Assembly: GCF_002920635.1 (NCBI RefSeq)
Contig: NZ_PQSR01000004.1
Span: forward strand, 62,001 to 126,000
From: Streptomyces sp. Ru72
GTDB lineage: Bacteria; Actinomycetota; Actinomycetes; Streptomycetales; Streptomycetaceae
Length of the DNA: 64,000 nucleotides
Direction: 5' to 3'
Positions 1-9,398 of this stretch are shown here, one piece after another (position 1 is the stretch's first letter; every line of letters begins with the position of its first letter). Position numbers and translations under genes: made by a program. Below the pieces are notes generated by a model. The model did not search any database, had not been told where the DNA came from, and saw only the letters and a program-made list of their open reading frames with translations.

Positions 1-2234
1 TCGGTGGCCACCACCGGCGTCCTCCCGCCGAGCTGGTCGTCCACGTACCCGACGACTTCACCCTTCTTCACCACGATGGCGGCCGTCAGGCTCTGCTGGA
101 CGGTGTTGATCAGTTTCTGGCTGTCGGTCAGCGCGAGTTGCAGGCTGTCCCAGACGCGGCCGGTGTGGGCGTCCTGGTTGAGGACGGCGCCGTAGACCGT
201 CCGCGTCTTGCCGTCGACCACCTTGGTCGCCGCCCACACCAGGTTGCCGCCGGCCGGGGTCGACGAACCGGTCTTCAGACCGATCACGCCGACCTGCCTC
301 ACCAGCAGGTCGTTGTTGTTGTATATCGGCTTGTCCAGGCCGGGGATGTCCGCCTTGGCCATCGCGACGATGCTGCGGAACACCTCGTTCTGCATGACCG
401 CCTTCGCCAGCTTCAACTGGTCGACGGCCGTGCTCACGGTCGTCTTGTCCAGGCCGCTCGGGTCCGTGTACGTCGTGTGGGTCATGCCCAGCTTCTTCGC
501 GGCGGCGTTCATCTTGCCGACGAAGGTCTGGTTGTCGGAGTCCCAGCGGGCCAGCAGCCGCGCGACGTTGTTCCCCGACGGGATCATCAGCATCTGCAGC
601 ATCTGCCGCTCGGTGAACTTCTGGCCCTTCTTCATGGCCGCCGTCGACTCGTCCTCCTTCTTCGAGTCGTCCTCGGCCTGCTGGTCGGCGGTGATGGTCG
701 GGCCGCCCTGGTTCCCCGTGAGCGGGTGCCCCTGGAGCGTGACGTACGCCGTCATGATCTTGGCAACGCTCGCGATCGGCTTCGGGCTCTGCTGACCCTC
801 GGTGCCGATCACGCCCACGCCCTCGACCTCTATGGCCGACTGGCCCTGGCCCGGCCAGGGCAGGTCGAGCTTCCCGCCCTTGAAGGTGTACGTTTCGCCG
901 GCCGTCAGCACGAGGGCCGGGGCCGGCAGCGGACGGACGATCTGCGCGATCGCAAAGATGATCAGGAGCAGAACGACCAGTGGCGACCAGATCTTGATGC
1001 GCCGCACAACGGTGCGGACCGGAGTCTCCGGGGGCGGCGGGGTGTTGGTCAGCTCAGCGAGCAGATCCAGCGGCGGCTTGGGCGGGATCGGCTGCTGGGC
1101 GGTGCGCTCGGGTCCGACCTGGGGCATGGCGGTGGTCGCGTCGGCGGGGCCCGCGGCGGACTTCGGCCCCGTGGAGGCCGACTGCGCGGGTTTGGCCTGC
1201 GAACGACCGGCCGGCGCGGGTCCGGGGTCGTCCAGCGACTTCAACGGGACGAACTTGCTGGTGCGTTCGGCGTCGGACTCGGGCTTGTCCGACTTGGCCG
1301 ACCTGTCCACCCAAGAAGGGCCGGACCTCTCGGAGGGCTTGGCGTCGCCCACCTTGAGCATGGTGGTGGGCTGGTCGACGGCGGGCGGCCGCACGGCCTT
1401 GAAGACGGCGGTGGGCTGGTCTATGGGAGGTTCGGGGTCCTTCTTGTCGTCCGAGTCGGAGTCGGACATGGGCCCGGAGTCGGACATGGGCCCGGAGTCG
1501 GAGTCGCCCTCTGCCTCCGATTCCTTCCCTTCTTCCTCTTCGCCCTCTTCTTCAGCCTCTTCGTCGTCTTGCTTCTTTTCCTGCCCTGGCCGCTCTCCTT
1601 CGGACTCGGAGAGGTCTTCGGGCCCGCTCTCGGCTTCGGAGGTCGCAGGCTCGGCGTCGCCGGCGTCGGTGTCGTCGGTGTCGCCCTCTTCGGCGGCCCC
1701 CTCGGCCTCCGGCTCCCCTTCGGGAGCGTCGACGTCGGAAGACCCGCCCTGGGGCTCCTCCGGCGACTCCCGCTCGGGCTCCGCCCCGGCCTCCGCCCCG
1801 GACTTCTCCTCGACCGCGTCCTCCTCGGCGCTCCGCACCCAAGAGGCCAGCGCCGCACGCTCCCGCGCCTCGCCGTCGACCCCCTCGGCACCGGAGTCCG
1901 CCGTGTCCGCGGGACCCGTGCCCTCCTCGGTCTCCTCGGCCTCCTCAACAGCCGTACCGGCGGAGCCTCCTCGCAGCGACTTGGTCGAGATCACCGTCGT
2001 AGCCTGGTCGACCCGCACCTTCTCGCCGGTCAGCGCGAGCCTCGGGTCGCGTCCGGCCTTGGCCGGCCCCGGAACCGGAGCCCCGCTCCCCGACGTCGTC
2101 TCCGCCGACGACCCCTGCTGCTTCGACCTGTCGGGGGACTCGCCCGCCACCGATGCCTCCTCCGTGCGCCGCGCACCCACGTGCGCGCCTTGCCCAACCG
2201 TGAACCGCCGCCCGGACACCGCTGCCCGAACCAT
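1..2234 (-). CDS. D-alanyl-D-alanine carboxypeptidase (DacA type), C-terminus beyond the window
   Basis: Serine-type D-Ala-D-Ala carboxypeptidase (peptidase S11), which trims the pentapeptide of peptidoglycan outside the membrane. The reading frame on the minus strand runs off the left edge without a stop. It shows the three penicillin-binding motifs in order: SVAK (SxxK) around 755-800, PSGNN (SxN-like) around 570-580, and LKTGSS (KTG) around 275-285. Upstream lies one membrane segment (IWSPLVVLLLIIFAIAQIV, about residues 413-432). Before that come about 400 residues rich in Asp, Glu, Pro and Ser, presumably cytoplasmic, including two DSGPMS repeats. The start is ATG at 2234 with AGGA nine bases upstream. 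The long plus-strand frames opposite are GC shadows. The family is clear; the role of the acidic tail is not. Confidence 0.88.
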   Translation of the reverse strand, partial: MVRAAVSGRRFTVGQGAHVGARRTEEASVAGESPDRSKQQGSSAETTSGSGAPVPGPAKAGRDPRLALTGEKVRVDQATTVISTKSLRGGSAGTAVEEAEETEEGTGPADTADSGAEGVDGEARERAALASWVRSAEEDAVEEKSGAEAGAEPERESPEEPQGGSSDVDAPEGEPEAEGAAEEGDTDDTDAGDAEPATSEAESGPEDLSESEGERPGQEKKQDDEEAEEEGEEEEGKESEAEGDSDSGPMSDSGPMSDSDSDDKKDPEPPIDQPTAVFKAVRPPAVDQPTTMLKVGDAKPSERSGPSWVDRSAKSDKPESDAERTSKFVPLKSLDDPGPAPAGRSQAKPAQSASTGPKSAAGPADATTAMPQVGPERTAQQPIPPKPPLDLLAELTNTPPPPETPVRTVVRRIKIWSPLVVLLLIIFAIAQIVRPLPAPALVLTAGETYTFKGGKLDLPWPGQGQSAIEVEGVGVIGTEGQQSPKPIASVAKIMTAYVTLQGHPLTGNQGGPTITADQQAEDDSKKEDESTAAMKKGQKFTERQMLQMLMIPSGNNVARLLARWDSDNQTFVGKMNAAAKKLGMTHTTYTDPSGLDKTTVSTAVDQLKLAKAVMQNEVFRSIVAMAKADIPGLDKPIYNNNDLLVRQVGVIGLKTGSSTPAGGNLVWAATKVVDGKTRTVYGAVLNQDAHTGRVWDSLQLALTDSQKLINTVQQSLTAAIVVKKGEVVGYVDDQLGGRTPVVAT

Positions 2235-2378
2235 GTACCAGTGTCCTGTGTGAGGGATTGACCCCTGCGCTAGACGAGAACGACATACCTACCGGTTCCA
2301 CTACATTCCGGTCACGCACCCTCGACAGACCAATGTGAGAGGGGTCACCCTGTCTCTCATCCACGCGGGGAGGCATGG

Positions 2379-3113
2379 ATGGGCAGGAGCCGCAGAACAC
2401 TTCCGGAGGAGCTTCTGCTGCTGGCACTGGACCCGGCCACGGGTACCACTGCGCAGCCGCAGTCGCTCGACCTCGGTCTGGCCGGAGCACAGCTAGTGGA
2501 GCTGGCGCTGGCCGGACGGATAGCCCCAGACGGGGATCGTATCGCCGTGGTGGTGCCACGGCCGACTGGAGATCCGACTTTGGACTGTGCTTTGGAGTTG
2601 CTGCGCAGGCGCGGCGCCCCGGTACGGGCGGTCCACTGGATCGGCGGGCCCCGTCTCGGGCTCCGCCAGACCTACCTCTCGCATCTGGAACGGTGCGGCA
2701 TGGTCCACGCCGTGCCCGGCCAGATGTGCGGGGTGTTGCCGACGACTCGGTACCAGGCGACCGACACCGCCATCAGCCGGGAGATCAGGTCCCGGCTGGA
2801 TTCCGCGATCCGTACCGGCGTTCCGCCGGACCCGCGGACCGCGGCGCTTGCCGCACTGGCCCACGCGGTCGGTCTCGGCAAGCACCTGTACCCGGGCAAC
2901 GAGGGCCGCTCGTCCCGTTCCCGGCTGCGGGATCTGATCAGGCACGACCCCATGGGCGGCCTCGTGGCGCACGCCGTGATGGACGTCCAGAACGGCGCGG
3001 GCGCACAGCCGCGCCGCAACCCGGCCGCCGGCGCCAGGTCCGCGGCGGAACCCGTCCGCGGTGTTCCGATGCAGCCACGCCACGGATCCATGGCGCGCGT
3101 CGTCGCCCACTGA
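2379..3113 (+). CDS. GPP34 (GOLPH3/VPS74-like) family protein
   Basis: A 244-residue protein with the GPP34 fold pattern: an N-terminal LPEELLLLALDPATG segment, then LAGAQLVELALAGRI, then the PTGDPTLDCALELLRRRG block and a helical C-terminal half. The eukaryotic family binds phosphatidylinositol phosphates on Golgi membranes. Actinobacterial members are common and have no established function. The last 35 residues are basic and low in complexity. The gene is divergent from the carboxypeptidase and shares a 144-base promoter region with it. The ATG at 2379 is chosen because it fits the conserved N-terminus; an ATG at 2375 opens another frame. Confidence 0.75.
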   Translation: MGRSRRTLPEELLLLALDPATGTTAQPQSLDLGLAGAQLVELALAGRIAPDGDRIAVVVPRPTGDPTLDCALELLRRRGAPVRAVHWIGGPRLGLRQTYLSHLERCGMVHAVPGQMCGVLPTTRYQATDTAISREIRSRLDSAIRTGVPPDPRTAALAALAHAVGLGKHLYPGNEGRSSRSRLRDLIRHDPMGGLVAHAVMDVQNGAGAQPRRNPAAGARSAAEPVRGVPMQPRHGSMARVVAH

Positions 3114-3543
3114 GCCGAGGCCCCACGGCTCAGCGGCACGACGGCACGCCCCCTGCCGAACCAGCGGAATCGGTACGGCAGGACAGCGGGACCGCAGTGT
3201 GCGGCGCCCGCAAGCAGTCCCCGAGACCCGTTCGGGAGCCGCCCGGCCGCGCGGGGTGGTAAGACCGTACGTCCTTATGCGACGACACGGCCTCACCGCC
3301 CCGCGCGGCCGCATGCGTACGCCCCCACCTGCCAAGGGGGTCACCGCGTACGGGATTCCGTACGAGGGGCGCCGGACTGTTCGATATCCGCGGTGCCGTG
3401 GGCCCCAGTTCGGACCAAGAGCCGCCCAATGGGCCCGCGGTCGCCGCATATCCGCGGTTTCCCAGCGGTAGGAAGCACCTTGGTGGCAATCTGCTCAGCA
3501 GCAGATACGCAAAGTAGAGGCACGCAGCCGGAGGTGCACGTCC
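3114..3543. other. Intergenic region with a direct repeat ahead of the XRE gene
   Basis: This 430-base gap has no credible gene. The 11-mer ATATCCGCGGT occurs twice in the same orientation, at 3384-3394 and 3448-3458, upstream of the XRE regulator. These copies are possible regulator sites. No clear terminator for the GPP34 gene was found. Confidence 0.35.
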
Positions 3544-4401
3544 GTGGCGTCGAATGTCAATCCCACCGTCCGGCGGCGCCGGCTGGGCCAGGAACTGCGC
3601 CGGCTCCGGGAGCTCAAGGGCATGACCGCCGAAGAGGTGGCCGAGCGGCTGCTGGTGTCGCAGTCGAAGATCAGCCGTCTGGAGAACGGCCGCCGCAGCA
3701 TCAGCCCGCGTGACGTCCGGGACCTGTGCGGAGTCTACGAGGTCGAGGACCAGCGTGTCGTCGAATCGCTGATGGAGATGGCCCGCGACTCCCGCCAGCA
3801 GGGCTGGTGGCACGCGTTCGGGGACATCCCCTACAGCGTCTACATCGGCCTCGAGACCGATGCGGAGTCGCTGCGCGTCTACGAGCCTCAGATCATCACC
3901 GGCCTGCTGCAGACCCGTTCGTACGCCGAGGCGCTCATCCAGGGCGCGCTGCCCGAGACGTCGCCGGCCGACATCGACAAGCGCGTCCAGGTGCGGATGC
4001 GCCGCCAGGAACGTATCTCCGCCGAGAACAACCCGCTGCGCCTGTGGGTGGTGCTGGACGAGGCGGCGCTGCGCCGGCGCGTGGGCGACAACATGGTGAT
4101 GCGGGAGCAGTTGGAGCACCTGGCGGAGATGTCCCGGCTGCCACACGTCACCGTGCAGGTGCTGCCGTTCGAGGTGGGGGCGCATCCCGGTGTCAACGGC
4201 CACTACGCGATCCTGGAGTTCGCGGACGCGGCCGACTCGAGCGTGGTGTACCTCGAGGGCGTCACCAGCGACCTGTACCTGGAGAAGGCGCAGGACGTGC
4301 AGAAGTACGCCGTGATGTACGAGCACCTGCGGGCACAGGCCCTCAATGTGGAGCAGTCCCGCAAGTTCATCGAGGACGCGGCCAAGAGCTACGCCTCCTG
4401 A
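3544..4401 (+). CDS. XRE-family transcriptional regulator with DUF5753 domain
   Basis: A 285-residue DNA-binding protein. An XRE-type helix-turn-helix occupies about residues 10-65 (LGQELRRLRELKGMTAEEVA, then SQSKISRLENGRRSISP). The rest is the DUF5753 domain typical of Streptomyces regulators such as WhiJ relatives. The start is GTG at 3544, with GGAGG about nine bases upstream. A DUF397 gene follows 226 bases downstream. This XRE-DUF397 pairing is widespread in Streptomyces and is often linked to developmental or antibiotic control. Some DUF397 partners act with the XRE protein, but whether these two interact is inferred from position only. Confidence 0.9.
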   Translation: MASNVNPTVRRRRLGQELRRLRELKGMTAEEVAERLLVSQSKISRLENGRRSISPRDVRDLCGVYEVEDQRVVESLMEMARDSRQQGWWHAFGDIPYSVYIGLETDAESLRVYEPQIITGLLQTRSYAEALIQGALPETSPADIDKRVQVRMRRQERISAENNPLRLWVVLDEAALRRRVGDNMVMREQLEHLAEMSRLPHVTVQVLPFEVGAHPGVNGHYAILEFADAADSSVVYLEGVTSDLYLEKAQDVQKYAVMYEHLRAQALNVEQSRKFIEDAAKSYAS

Positions 4402-4627
4402 GCCAACGGGCCAGCGAGCGGCGGATCTTACACCCGTGGATAATCCCGGCGTAAGACCCCGCTGGAATATGCCACCCGGTCGAGTGAACGGCCCCTCCGG
4501 ACAGGGATGTTGCCGAGTAGCGTCGATCACGCCACCAGTCAACAAGTTGGCGCGATTCGCATCGCGGAATCCGTAAGGGGCCCGCGGTGCGGTCACAGCA
4601 ACTCAGCAACTCGCTACCGGAGTGAAC

Positions 4628-4816
4628 ATGGCTGTTCTTCAGGGGGCCACGGCAACGTGGACCAAGTCGTCGTACTCGGCCGGAAACGGCGCCTGCGTCG
4701 AGGTCAAGTCGCCCCTTCCTTCGGCGCTGATGGTCCGCGACTCGAAGGTCACCGAAGGGCCCGTCCTGGCCTTCCCCGCCGACGCCTGGAACACGTTCGT
4801 GGCGTCGATCAAGTAG
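4628..4816 (+). CDS. DUF397 small protein, partner of the upstream XRE regulator
   Basis: A 62-residue protein that is essentially one DUF397 domain: WTKSSYSAGNGACVEV near the N-terminus, VRDSKVTEGPVLAF in the middle, and AWNTFVASIK at the end. ATG 4628 is preferred over GTG 4622 because GGAG at 4619-4622 is correctly spaced only for the former. The family includes BldB-neighbour and WhiJ-partner proteins, thought to antagonise or assist the paired XRE protein. Confidence 0.85.
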   Translation: MAVLQGATATWTKSSYSAGNGACVEVKSPLPSALMVRDSKVTEGPVLAFPADAWNTFVASIK

Positions 4817-4846
4817 TGCCGAGCGGCACCACCACGCCCACGACAG

Positions 4847-4885
4847 AGCCCTCTCGACTGGCCCGCCGTCCCGGCCGAGGGGGCT
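4847..4885 (+). terminator. Hairpin downstream of the DUF397 gene
   Basis: AGCCCTCTCG at 4847-4856 pairs with CGAGGGGGCT at 4876-4885 with one mismatch. It begins 30 bases after the DUF397 stop codon. No U-run follows, as is usual in Streptomyces. Confidence 0.4.
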
Positions 4886-4976
4886 GCGTTCTTCGGCGGC
4901 CCGGTTCGCCTCCGGGGCGCGTCAGTCGGTTCCGCGGAGCCGATCCACGTACCGGTCCGTCCCCGGCACCGTGGGA

Positions 4977-5758
4977 ATGAACGGCGCGACCAGCTCCACC
5001 CTGCCCAGGCCGCTCTCCGCGACGGCCCCGTCCAGTCCCGTCGCCGTCGTGCGCGACGGCGGCAACGCCGTGCTCGGGGCGCGTACGGAGGCGCACCTCG
5101 CCAAGACCGCCGTCGCGCTCGACCCGGACGGCGCGCACACGGCGTACCGGGCGACCGACATCACCGACGAGACGCAGTGCGAGGCGCTCGCGGCGCTCGC
5201 GGTGGAGCGGTTCGGGAGGATCGACGCGGTGGTCCACGTCGCGGCCTGGGACAGCTACTTCGGCGGCCTCCAGGACGCGGATTTCGCCACCTGGCAGTCG
5301 GTCATCGACGTGAACCTGCTCGGGACGCTGCGGATGACACGGGCCTGCCTGCCGAGTCTGAGGACGTGCGGCGGCTCGGTCGTCTTCATCGGCACACAGA
5401 GTCGTCGGTGGCCGCGCCCTCCCAGGTGCGGCAGGCGGCGTACGCGGCGTCGAAGGGGGCGCTGACCAGCGCGATGTACTCGCTGGCACGGGAACTCGGC
5501 CCGTACCGGATCCGGGTCAACACGGTTCTGCCCGGCTGGATGTGGGGGCCGCCCGTCGAGGCGTACGTGCGTTTCACCGCCCACACCGAGGGCGTGCCGG
5601 AGGCGGAGGTGAGAAAGCGCCTCACCGACCGCATGGCGCTGCCGGACCTGGCCACGGACGGCGACGTGGCGGACGCGGCGGTGTTCCTGGCCTCCGACCG
5701 GGCGCGCGCGATCACGGGCCAGTCCCTGCTGGTGAACGCGGGTGAGCTGATGCGATGA
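4977..5758 (+). pseudogene. Short-chain dehydrogenase/reductase, broken
   Basis: A Rossmann-type SDR by its surviving core: VLGARTEAHLAKTA, an NAG-like HVAAWDSYFGG, NVLPGWMWGP, the YAASKGAL catalytic Tyr-x3-Lys segment and a C-terminal ITGQSLLVNAGE. The N-terminal TGxxxGxG cofactor loop is missing. Residues before VLGART do not resemble an SDR, so the 5-prime end is deleted or replaced. A second lesion lies near 5397-5400: FIGTQS is in one frame and SVAAPSQVRQAAYAASK in the next, as if one base were lost. No CTGAC-N5-GTCAG site lies upstream, so it is not obviously part of the larger regulon. Confidence 0.75.
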
Positions 5759-5948
5759 CCCGCGGCTTCGAGCAGTGAGCTGAACGGGCATGTACGCACC
5801 CGGCCGGTAATAGCCCTTGTCGGCCATGTACATGAACAGCTCTCAGCCAACAGAACGATTTTGCCTTCCCTTGACCAGTACGCCGGTTGTCGTGCTCATG
5901 CGCCGGAACCCACCATGAGCGGGCAGTTCGGCAGGGAGGGAGGGGCAC

Positions 5949-7499
5949 ATGAACGGGTTCGACTGGGCCGTCCTGGTCGCGTACTTCGGCGTGATGACCG
6001 CGATCGGCGTCTGGTCCCACAAACGCGTGGACGACGTCAGCGACTTCTTCACCGCGGGCGGCAGGATGCCGTGGTGGCTGTCCGGCATCTCGCACCACAT
6101 GTCCGGCTACAGCGCGGTGATGTTCACGGGGTACGCCGGCATCGCCTACACCTACGGCATCACCTCCTACGTCACCTGGGCCCTGCCCATCGCCATCGGC
6201 GTGCTGATCGGCGCCAAGCTGTTCGCGCCCCGCCTGAACCGGCTGCGTTCACGGCTGCGCGTGGCCTCGCCGCTGGAGTATCTGAAGGACCGCTACAACG
6301 TGCCCACGCAGCAGGCGCTGGCCTGGTCCGGCATCCTGCTGAAGATCGTGGACGTGGGCGCGAAGTGGGCGGCGATCGCCACGCTGCTGAGCGTCTTCAC
6401 CGGAGTGACGATCACCCAGGGCATCATCATCACCGGTGGCATCACGGCGGTGTACTGCACGATCGGCGGTCTGTGGGCGGACGCGCTGACCGAACTGGGC
6501 CAGTTCGTCATCCAGTTGCTGGCGGGTCTGGCCATGCTCGTCATCGCGCTGCACAAGATCTCCGAGCAGGGCGGTCTGTCGAAGGCGCTGGACTCGCCGA
6601 AGCTGGACGGTCACGGGCACGGGTTCGCGGGGCCCTACATGACGGTCTTCTTCATCTCCTACCTGTTCATCAAGCTGTTCGAGTACAACGGCGGCATGTG
6701 GAACCAGGCCCAGCGCTACATGGCGACGGGCAGCGCGAGGCAGGCGACCCGGTCCGCTCTGCTGTCGGCGGGCCTGTGGTTCGTCTGGCCGGTCATCCTC
6801 TTCATCCCGATGTGGCTCTCCCCTCTCCTGGTCACCGCGAAGAAGCCGGACGGCTCGGACGCGTACGGCCTGATGACCGAACAGCTGTTGCCGCACGGGC
6901 TGCTGGGCCTGGTCGTCGTGGGCTTCTTCTCACACACGATGGCCATGTGCTCCTCCGACGCCAACGCGATCGCGGCCGTGTTCACGCGGGACGTGGTGCC
7001 GGTGCTGTCGAAGGCGGCGCGCTCGTGGAACACGCGGACGGGCCTGATCGCGGGCCGCGTGACGACGGTCGCGTTCCTCGGCCTGTCGATGGCGGTGGCG
7101 ACGCAGGTCAACTCGCCCACCTTCAAGGACATCATCACGGTCGTCATCAAGTGGGTGGCCGGCCTGATGGGTCCGATCGCGATCCCGTTCATCCTCGGTC
7201 TGCTGCGCCCGTTCCGTAAGTCGGGCCCGACGGCGGCGCTCGTCAGCTGGGGCGCGGGTCTGCTGGCGTTCTTCTTCGTCAACTACAACCTGGACTTCTC
7301 CCAGCGCACGGACGTGAAGCTGGAGTACCAGGTGGCGCTGCCGATGGTGATCTCGCTGGTCCTTTACGTCCTGATCGGGCTGGTGAAACCGGAGGACACG
7401 CCCGAGCGTGACTCGATCATCGAGAAGATCAACACCGACGACGACGGGGCGGCGGTGCCGGTGCCGACTCCGGGTACCGCCAGCCCGTCCGGGGTCTGA
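5949..7499 (+). CDS. Sodium/solute symporter (SSS family)
   Basis: A 516-residue integral membrane protein of the sodium:solute symporter family (SSF), with about 13 hydrophobic segments. Features include an N-terminal AVLVAYFGVMTAIGVW helix, the DFFTAGGRMPWWLSGISHHMSGYSAVMF block typical of sodium/sugar or myo-inositol symporters, and a long run through LFEYNGGMWNQAQRYMAT. Substrate cannot be assigned; sugar- or polyol-like relatives look closest. The start ATG has a strong GGGAGGGAGGGG ribosome site. The acidic C-terminal tail (KINTDDDGAAVP) is cytoplasmic. The gene is intact and stands alone. Confidence 0.88.
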   Translation: MNGFDWAVLVAYFGVMTAIGVWSHKRVDDVSDFFTAGGRMPWWLSGISHHMSGYSAVMFTGYAGIAYTYGITSYVTWALPIAIGVLIGAKLFAPRLNRLRSRLRVASPLEYLKDRYNVPTQQALAWSGILLKIVDVGAKWAAIATLLSVFTGVTITQGIIITGGITAVYCTIGGLWADALTELGQFVIQLLAGLAMLVIALHKISEQGGLSKALDSPKLDGHGHGFAGPYMTVFFISYLFIKLFEYNGGMWNQAQRYMATGSARQATRSALLSAGLWFVWPVILFIPMWLSPLLVTAKKPDGSDAYGLMTEQLLPHGLLGLVVVGFFSHTMAMCSSDANAIAAVFTRDVVPVLSKAARSWNTRTGLIAGRVTTVAFLGLSMAVATQVNSPTFKDIITVVIKWVAGLMGPIAIPFILGLLRPFRKSGPTAALVSWGAGLLAFFFVNYNLDFSQRTDVKLEYQVALPMVISLVLYVLIGLVKPEDTPERDSIIEKINTDDDGAAVPVPTPGTASPSGV

Positions 7500-7567
7500 G
7501 CGCCAGGACGCCGCGGCCGACGGGGTCCTGAGCCGGAGCCCCTGGGCGGTGGCCTGGGCGACGGCGC

Positions 7568-8683
7568 CTACGCCCGGGGGTACCGCTCCAGCCACCCCGG
7601 CGCAGACCCCGTGGGGCTGTGCAGCGCGGCGCCCTGCGTCATCTCCATCGCGAAGTCGTCCGCCAGGACCAGCATCGTGGGACGGCCCTCCAGCTCGGCC
7701 AGCCAGGCCGGCGGGAGGGCCGTCTCGCCGTGCAGCGCCCCCAGCAGGCCACCGGTCAGGGCTCCCGCCGCCCCCGAGGGACCCCCCTGGTTCACGGCGA
7801 GGCACAGCGCGTGCCGGACGTCCTCCCCCACCACCGTGCAGTAGACGGCGACCGCCAGCACCCCGGCCGCCGTACCGTCCCCGGCCAGTTCCTCGATCCG
7901 GTCGGGCGTCGGCATGCCCTGCCGCACCGCCCCCAGCGCGTGCTGCAAGGCGTCCGCCACCTGCTGCTGCCCCGGCCGCGGGGCGAGCAGTGCCAGGGCC
8001 CGCTGCACGCCCGCGTCGGGGCCCTCCCCGCGCGCCAGCGCGTGCAGGATCACGGCGTACGCGCCCGCCGCGAGGTACGCCGTGGGGTGCCCGTGCGTCT
8101 GCGCCGCGCACTCGATCGCCAGTTGCAGCACGAGTTGCGGCTCCCACCCGACGAGCAGCCCGAACGGCGCGGAGCGCACCGCGGCTTCGGGCCCCTGATC
8201 CCCCGGGTTCTTCGGCGCGTCCAGCGTGCCCATCGTGTCGTCGCCGAGGCCGAGCAGACAGGCCCGGGCCGGCGAGCGCCGGGCGTACAGCCACTCCTCG
8301 CGGGCCAGCCAGCCGTCCTCCTTGCGCCGCTCGTCGGGACCCCAGTCCCGCTGGGTGGCCGCCCAGCGCAGATACGCCCGGTGCAGATCGGTCGGCGGGT
8401 GCCAGGCGCCCGTGTCACGGCGGACCTGGGCGCGGATGAGCCCGTCCACGGAGAACAGGGTGAGTTGCGTGTGGTGCGTGATCGCGCCACGCCGGCCGTG
8501 CCCGAACGCCAGGTCCGTCAGCCCCTGCGGCCCGTGGGCCTGCCGGATCTCCTCCAGGGTGAGCCCGTCGACCGGCGCGCCCAGGGCGTCGGCGACGGCC
8601 ACACCGAGCAGCGTGCCGCGCACCCGGCTGCGGAAGTCCTGCTGCTCGGTGCGCCCCCAGAGCGCACCGGCTGTCGCAACCAC
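7568..8683 (-). CDS. ADP-ribosylglycohydrolase-family protein with altered metal motifs
   Basis: A 371-residue all-helical protein that aligns with the DraG/ARH family: FRSRVRGTLLGVAVADALGAP at the N-terminus, ITHHTQLTLF, AYLAAGAYAVILHAL, and NQGGPSGAAGALTGGLLGA near the C-terminus. Active enzymes carry a TDDT motif and a GGDxDT motif whose aspartates bind two magnesium ions. Here these read THHT and GGPSGA, so the metal ligands are largely lost. It may be a binding-only pseudoenzyme. GTG 8683 is chosen because AGGAGG lies six bases upstream; a GTG at 8698 would place that ribosome site inside the gene. It is convergent with the symporter. Confidence 0.78.
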   Translation of the reverse strand: MVATAGALWGRTEQQDFRSRVRGTLLGVAVADALGAPVDGLTLEEIRQAHGPQGLTDLAFGHGRRGAITHHTQLTLFSVDGLIRAQVRRDTGAWHPPTDLHRAYLRWAATQRDWGPDERRKEDGWLAREEWLYARRSPARACLLGLGDDTMGTLDAPKNPGDQGPEAAVRSAPFGLLVGWEPQLVLQLAIECAAQTHGHPTAYLAAGAYAVILHALARGEGPDAGVQRALALLAPRPGQQQVADALQHALGAVRQGMPTPDRIEELAGDGTAAGVLAVAVYCTVVGEDVRHALCLAVNQGGPSGAAGALTGGLLGALHGETALPPAWLAELEGRPTMLVLADDFAMEMTQGAALHSPTGSAPGWLERYPRA

Positions 8684-8842
8684 CCCAGACCTCCTCACCG
8701 CACCGCACGCACCTCACACGCGCAGCACTGTAATCGAGCGGGAGCGCCCGGCTCAGGGCTGCGGAACGTCATGCACACCACACTTGCGTGACCGCCCGAA
8801 AATCCTCTGTGAGCGGCCGAAAGCCGTCTCCATAGTTGGATC

Positions 8843-9355
8843 ATGGCCGAAACATCGAGAAGCCCCCACACCCGGTCCGCGCTCCCCCTCGCCGCGACCC
8901 TCCTCACCGGCACGGTCGCCCTCTACATCGCGCTCGTCGCGTTCGGGAACATCACCGACTTCGGCACCAACCAGCAGTTCGTCCGGCACGTCCTCGCGAT
9001 GGACACCACCTTCAGGGACGACGACCTGATGTGGCGCGCCATCACCTCGCACGCCTGGGAGGACGCCGCCTATGTGGCGATCATCGTCTGGGAGGCGGCC
9101 GCCGCGTTGATCCTGATCGCCGCGACCTGCCTTTGGGCCCGCCGCCACCCGCGCGCCCGGTGGTTCTCGGACATCGGCCTGCTGATGCTCCTGCTGCTCT
9201 TCGGCGCCGGGTTCGTCGCGATAGGCGGCGAGTGGTTCGCGATGTGGCAGTCCAAGACCTGGAACGGCCTGGACGCGGCCGTCCGGGTCATCGTCCTGAC
9301 CGGGGTGGTGCTGCTGGTGACGCACCTGCCGGGGGCGACTCGGGACGAGGGCTGA
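8843..9355 (+). CDS. DUF2165 small membrane protein
   Basis: A 170-residue protein with four predicted membrane helices, around residues 14-36, 76-98, 108-128 and 145-163. The pattern NITDFGTNQQFVRHVLAMDTTF between helices one and two is typical of DUF2165. Function is unknown for the family. It is convergent with fbiC and separated from it by a strong shared hairpin. Confidence 0.75.
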   Translation: MAETSRSPHTRSALPLAATLLTGTVALYIALVAFGNITDFGTNQQFVRHVLAMDTTFRDDDLMWRAITSHAWEDAAYVAIIVWEAAAALILIAATCLWARRHPRARWFSDIGLLMLLLLFGAGFVAIGGEWFAMWQSKTWNGLDAAVRVIVLTGVVLLVTHLPGATRDEG

Positions 9356-9372
9356 GCGGTCGTCGGAGAGGC

Positions 9373-9395
9373 CCCCGGCACGGGACGTGCCGGGG
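9373..9395. terminator. Bidirectional hairpin between DUF2165 gene and fbiC
   Basis: CCCCGGCACG at 9373-9382 pairs perfectly with CGTGCCGGGG at 9386-9395 around a GGA loop. It sits between two convergent stop codons (9355 and 9399), so it can serve both genes. Confidence 0.7.
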
Positions 9396-9398
9396 CGC

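Noticed and set aside
138..2261. Long plus-strand frames of 707 and 483 codons
   Set aside because: They lie opposite the carboxypeptidase. Their low-complexity Arg/Gly/Ser composition is typical of GC shadows, and the minus frame has SxxK, SxN and KTG motifs.
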